Assembly: GCA_963601185.1 (NCBI GenBank)
Contig: CAVCEE010000003.1
Coordinates: 1-64,000, forward strand
Source: Limisoma sp963601185
GTDB lineage: Bacteria > Bacteroidota > Bacteroidia > Bacteroidales > Muribaculaceae
Direction: 5' to 3'
DNA: 64,000 bases
The notes beneath the pieces are model-generated. The model had not been told where the DNA came from, ran no database searches, and saw only the letters and a program-made list of their open reading frames with translations. Positions 60,442 to 64,000 of this stretch are shown in pieces. The position numbers were made by a program, and so were the translations under genes. How positions within the stretch are numbered: the first letter of the stretch is position 1; each line of letters begins with the position of its first letter.

Positions 60442-60449
60442 CAAAGATA
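60442..60449 (-). promoter_or_regulatory. -7 element upstream of hisH
   Basis: The minus strand reads TATCTTTG about 117 bp before the GTG start of hisH. No -33 TTTG at standard spacing. The long leader could hold regulation, but I see no clear attenuator or His-rich leader peptide. The intergenic stretch 60326-60744 otherwise holds only the TonB receptor promoter. Confidence 0.5.
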
Positions 60450-60620
60450 ACTAAAATCGTTATGTATTTATGCATAATTCTTTTGTTTTGACGGATTTTT
60501 AAACAGATTTCCAATATTTTTCCTGTTTTTGCTTGTGAAATGCTTTTTCATCCGTCGGGATGGAATGCCTTTTAGCCCTTTTAACAATTATATAACATTG
60601 ATAATTTATGTTGGCATAAA

Positions 60621-60652
60621 TTTGCTTAAGATGCTCAAAAGCGGTAAATTTG
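60621..60652 (+). promoter_or_regulatory. Promoter of the TonB-dependent receptor
   Basis: -33 TTTG (60621-60624), 20-bp spacer, -7 TAAATTTG (60645-60652); predicted start near 60660 and an 85-nt leader. A second TAAATTTG overlaps the -33 box at 60617-60624. Confidence 0.75.
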
Positions 60653-60744
60653 CGCAGAATTTGAAGAGGTTTTCTAAGGTGAACGACTGATTTTTCTTAA
60701 AAGAACTTAATTTTAACAGTTAACATAAATTAATTCCCTACAGC

Positions 60745-63480
60745 ATGAAGAGATTACTCCTCTTAGCTACCGCAATCCTGCTCGCAGCGTCGCAACTTAT
60801 GGCTGCTGCGCCGAGCGTTTGCCGTGGCCATGTGGTAGATGAACAGGGAGAACCTGTCATCGGTGCCACTATCTCAGTTCCCGGGACAAAAATTGGAACG
60901 GTTACCAACATCGACGGAAATTTCGAACTCAAACTGCCTGACGGCAAGGGTGACGTTGAAATCCGTTATGTGGGTTATAAGACAGTCACTAAGAAAGCAG
61001 CCAAGAATATTGGTGATGTGCGCCTCGAAGCAGACTCGAAGATGCTTCAGGACGTTGTTGTGACACAGTCGGTTGCACGCACTCGCGAAACACCGGTTGC
61101 GATTTCCGAAGTCAATGCCCGCACAATCGACATGAAACTCGGTAACCAGGAGTTCCCGGAAATCCTCAAAACCACACCAGGTGTGTGGGCCACTAAAGAA
61201 GGTGGCGGCTACGGCGACTCTAAAATCAATATGCGCGGTTTCCAGGCTGCCAACGTGGCAGTGATGATTAACGGTGTGCCCATCAATGATATGGAATGGG
61301 GCGGCGTTTACTGGAGCAACTGGGCCGGTTTGAGCGACGTTACTTCGTCAATGCAGACTCAGCGCGGTCTTGGTGCGTCAATCGTGTCTACTCCGTCGGT
61401 CGGCGGTACAATCAACATCCTCACCAAGTCGCTCGATGCAAAAAAGGGCGGATCTGTTTGGTACGGCATCGGTAACGACGGCCTTATGCAAGAAGGTATC
61501 TCATTCTCTACCGGGATGATGAAAAACGGTTGGGCAGTTACGGCTCTCTTCTCTCACCGTTCGGGTGACGGATATGTGCAAGGCGCTGACTTCAAGGCTT
61601 ACAACTATTTCATCAATATCTCAAAGCGCATCAACGATGCTCATCAGTTGTCGCTCACTGCATTCGGCGCTCCTCAAACCCACAACAAGCGCGGCTCTGC
61701 TGATGGCTTGACCATTGAGGGCTGGCAGGATGTGCAGCAATATATGGGTGAGAAAATCAGATACCGCTACAACCCGACGTTCGGTTACGACAAAAACGGA
61801 CAAGTTCGCTCATCGAACACAAACACTTACCACAAGCCACAGATTTCGTTGAACCACATCTGGCAAATCAACCATAAGTCATCACTGTCATCAGTAGCCT
61901 ATGTGTCGATTGCTCGTGGTGGTGGCTATTCAGGTCAAGGTCGTGGCACTACTGCCGACGGCGTTAGCCTCAGTTACTCTTCTTGGTACGGCGCATCCAA
62001 CGGTTACCTCACCACATTGTTCCGCAATGCCGACGGCACATTTGCCTACGACAAAATCCAGGAGATGAACGCCGCCAGCACAACTGGTTCAAATATGGTT
62101 ATGTCGAAGAGCAACAACAACCACGAATGGTACGGACTCGTTTCCACCTATAAGAACGAACTTCTTCCAAAGAAACTTTCGTTGACTGCCGGTGTCGATG
62201 TTCGCTACTACATCGGTCGCCACAACAACAAGATTGTTGACCTCTACGACGGTGCCTACTATATGGACGACTCAAGCCGTAGCGGCGTGTCGGCAGCCAA
62301 CAATGCTGCAGCAGCCGATCCTAACTGGGCTTATGAGAAACTCGGCGTGGGCGACATCGTGTACCGCGACTGGATTGGTCACACTCATCAGGAAGGTGCT
62401 TTCGGCCAACTCGAATATTCTCTCCTCGACAAGAAATTTAACTTCGTACTTGCCGGCTCGTTGAGCAACACTGGCTACTGGCGTGTTGACCACTTCAACT
62501 ACGACAAGGCTCACGAAAAGTCGGAGAAGGTAAACTTCCTCGGCGGAACAATCAAGGGCGGCGGTAACTATAACATCAACCGCTACAACAACGTGTTCTT
62601 CAACCTTGGTTTCATCAGCCGTGCTCCATTCTATTCAGGTGGCGCATTCTTGACATCTGCTAAGAGCAACGCGACTAACCCTGACGCCGTAAACGAGAAG
62701 ATTATCTCTTACGAACTTGGCTACGGTTTCCACAACTCGGTATTCTCATTCACTGCAAATGCCTACTACACTAAGTGGAAAGACAAAACCACAACCCGTG
62801 GTGGCGAAATCACTTCAGGCGAGCATGCCGGCGACCGCTACTCCCTCAACATGCAGGGTGTTGACGCACGCCACATGGGTATTGAGGCAAACTTCACCTA
62901 CCGTCCGACAAAGTGGTTTGAACTTGAGGGTATGATTTCTCTCGGCGACTACATCTGGGACAGCAATGCCAAGGGTTACTTCTACAACCAGAACGGCGAA
63001 CCGTTGGCCGACCTCCGCGGTACGGTAGCAACCAAGGGTATTATGGGCGAAGACCACGCTTATGCAATCCTTAACCAGAAAGGCATAAAGGTGGGTGGCT
63101 CTGCGCAGACTACCGGTTCTCTCGGATTTACGGTACGTCCGCTCGACGGCTTCCGTTTGGGTCTCGACTGGGTGGTCAACGCACGCAACTATAGCGACTA
63201 TTCAGTTTCGTCGTCAAACTTCATCGCCAACTCTGAAATCGACGTTAAACAGCCTTGGAGAATTCCTTGGGGCAACCAGTTTGACTTCAATGCAAGTTAC
63301 AGTTTCAAGATTGGTGGCGTTCGCGCTACTCTCAGCGGCACTATCAACAACTTGTTCAACAACTACTACGTGATGGATGCCTACACTTACGCAACAGTGC
63401 AGGGTGAATGGGAAGACGCTTACCGCGTGTTCTACTCGTTTGGCCGCACATATTCAGTACGTTTGAAAGTCAATTTCTAA
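60745..63480 (+). CDS. TonB-dependent outer-membrane receptor with carboxypeptidase-like N-domain
   Basis: 911 residues. Signal peptide (LLLLATAILLAASQLMA), then CarboxypepD_reg-like beta-sandwich (about 27-105; VCRGHVVDEQGEPVIGATI, YVGYKT), plug domain (about 110-225; KINMRGFQAANVAVMINGVPINDMEWGGVYWSNW), and a barrel ending in the outer-membrane signature FGRTYSVRLKVNF. It lacks the long extra domain of classical SusC and its partner is not recognisably SusD. Likely imports a nutrient or chelate through TonB energy, substrate unknown. The lipoprotein gene starts 20 bp after it. Confidence 0.92.
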   Translation: MKRLLLLATAILLAASQLMAAAPSVCRGHVVDEQGEPVIGATISVPGTKIGTVTNIDGNFELKLPDGKGDVEIRYVGYKTVTKKAAKNIGDVRLEADSKMLQDVVVTQSVARTRETPVAISEVNARTIDMKLGNQEFPEILKTTPGVWATKEGGGYGDSKINMRGFQAANVAVMINGVPINDMEWGGVYWSNWAGLSDVTSSMQTQRGLGASIVSTPSVGGTINILTKSLDAKKGGSVWYGIGNDGLMQEGISFSTGMMKNGWAVTALFSHRSGDGYVQGADFKAYNYFINISKRINDAHQLSLTAFGAPQTHNKRGSADGLTIEGWQDVQQYMGEKIRYRYNPTFGYDKNGQVRSSNTNTYHKPQISLNHIWQINHKSSLSSVAYVSIARGGGYSGQGRGTTADGVSLSYSSWYGASNGYLTTLFRNADGTFAYDKIQEMNAASTTGSNMVMSKSNNNHEWYGLVSTYKNELLPKKLSLTAGVDVRYYIGRHNNKIVDLYDGAYYMDDSSRSGVSAANNAAAADPNWAYEKLGVGDIVYRDWIGHTHQEGAFGQLEYSLLDKKFNFVLAGSLSNTGYWRVDHFNYDKAHEKSEKVNFLGGTIKGGGNYNINRYNNVFFNLGFISRAPFYSGGAFLTSAKSNATNPDAVNEKIISYELGYGFHNSVFSFTANAYYTKWKDKTTTRGGEITSGEHAGDRYSLNMQGVDARHMGIEANFTYRPTKWFELEGMISLGDYIWDSNAKGYFYNQNGEPLADLRGTVATKGIMGEDHAYAILNQKGIKVGGSAQTTGSLGFTVRPLDGFRLGLDWVVNARNYSDYSVSSSNFIANSEIDVKQPWRIPWGNQFDFNASYSFKIGGVRATLSGTINNLFNNYYVMDAYTYATVQGEWEDAYRVFYSFGRTYSVRLKVNF

Positions 63481-63500
63481 AATCCTAACGATTAACGACA

Positions 63501-64000
63501 ATGAAAAATAGATTATTATATTCAGTTCTGATTGCAGCGAGTGTAGCAACTTTGTCAAGCTGCGACCCTGACGATTGGAACAATAAGTTGGACGGATTCG
63601 ACAGCAACAAGAAGATTACTGATCTTCAGTCTGTTGATTACACATTCACTGCCGATGACTATGCAAATCTTGCAGGCAACAGCAAAAACATCGAGCGTGC
63701 TGCTTCTCTTGATTTGTCCAACGAATTGAAGGCTGTGGGCACACAACACTATTTCACTGACAAGATTACTGCGCGTGAATTTGTGCCGAACTTCCTGAAC
63801 GATCCCGACTTTGCTTATTTCTCTCTGTCGGACGGCTCTACAGTGACCCTTACCTACAATACTGTAAACAACGTGCCTGAAGAGATCGTCAATTTCGGCG
63901 CTGCTTCGGAGTACACTGTGACAGAGACCGACTATCAGGATGCTTGGGGCAGTACAACCGACTTCATAGAAGGTTTCACTCCGAGTGTTTCCGCCCAGAA
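63501..64000 (+). CDS. Lipoprotein downstream of the TonB receptor (partial)
   Basis: 166 codons are visible and the frame runs off the right edge. MKNRLLYSVLIAASVATLSSCDPDDW is a lipoprotein signal with Cys at residue 21, and Asp residues straight after it, consistent with outer-membrane export in this group. The mature part (DGFDSNKKITDLQSVDYTFTADDYANLAG, FVPNFLNDPDFAYFSLSDGSTVTLTYN) is not SusD-like (no TPR features). It resembles a substrate-binding surface lipoprotein paired with the receptor upstream; the family could not be named from the part seen. Confidence 0.8.
   Translation, partial: MKNRLLYSVLIAASVATLSSCDPDDWNNKLDGFDSNKKITDLQSVDYTFTADDYANLAGNSKNIERAASLDLSNELKAVGTQHYFTDKITAREFVPNFLNDPDFAYFSLSDGSTVTLTYNTVNNVPEEIVNFGAASEYTVTETDYQDAWGSTTDFIEGFTPSVSAQ

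Noticed and set aside
1..64000. tRNA or rRNA genes
   Set aside because: All gaps between genes were read; none shows a cloverleaf, CCA end or rRNA-like sequence.

Overview
The window is a chromosomal segment of a Bacteroidales bacterium. Evidence: gene starts repeatedly follow the Bacteroidetes sigma-ABfr promoter (-33 TTTG/TTG, 19-20 bp, -7 TAnnTTTG); there is a CarboxypepD-reg/TonB-dependent receptor with a lipoprotein partner, a probable type IX secretion cargo, a TPR-TM-LuxR-type HTH regulator, DUF3078, TIGR02757 and TSCPD proteins, a eukaryote-like GH13_8 glycogen branching enzyme, and lysine synthesis through DapL. GC content is moderate (about 50-53% in genes). The content would suit Muribaculaceae or a related family, but the sequence alone does not settle the genus. 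No rRNA, tRNA, CRISPR, prophage or transposase gene was seen.

Layout, left to right. 1-1475: left-truncated type I methyltransferase HsdM. 1476-2204: intergenic mosaic of palindromic and tandem repeats. 2205-13490 (minus): glgB, a candidate small RNA, then a nitrogen/amino-acid operon gltB-gltD-asnB-dapL with a clear promoter at 13530-13560. 13491-14153: a second repeat cluster; its last unit supplies a promoter for a plus-strand metal/redox operon (HMA protein, thioredoxin lipoprotein, Fur-family regulator). 15302-20803 (minus): YitT protein, metH, TIGR02757. 20804-24729: a third repeat site, a lipoprotein, and polA whose 3'-5' proofreading site looks destroyed. 24850-26460 (plus): polyprenyl synthase and rnhB. 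26594-36301 (minus): miaA, pepT, a TPM/zinc-ribbon protein, dgt, a four-gene envelope cluster (DUF2007, DUF3078, two unknown exported proteins), mltG and an Asn/Pro-rich exported protein. 36461-44702 (minus): two tandem CPA2 antiporters, guaA, a ModF-like double ATPase and rpiB, tightly spaced.

44849-50508 (plus): coiled-coil lipoprotein-like protein, TPR-HTH regulator and a large secreted protein. 50597-51978 (minus): AAA/DUF4143 ATPase broken by a single-base frameshift and preceded by an unusual direct repeat. 52216-53243: divergent cupin and HxlR regulator. 53240-60325 (minus): hisH-hisA-hisF-hisIE-ftsE-lysC-lysA-dapA-TSCPD in one closely packed array. 60745-64000 (plus): TonB-dependent receptor and a truncated lipoprotein.

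Functionally, the window is mostly housekeeping: glutamate and asparagine formation from ammonia/glutamine, lysine and peptidoglycan precursor synthesis (aspartokinase, DapA, DapL, LysA), the second half of histidine synthesis, GMP synthesis, methionine synthesis, DNA repair and envelope maintenance. The most unusual parts are non-coding: two families of dispersed compound palindromes in which the stems differ between copies but keep their pairing, and a structured candidate small RNA upstream of glgB.
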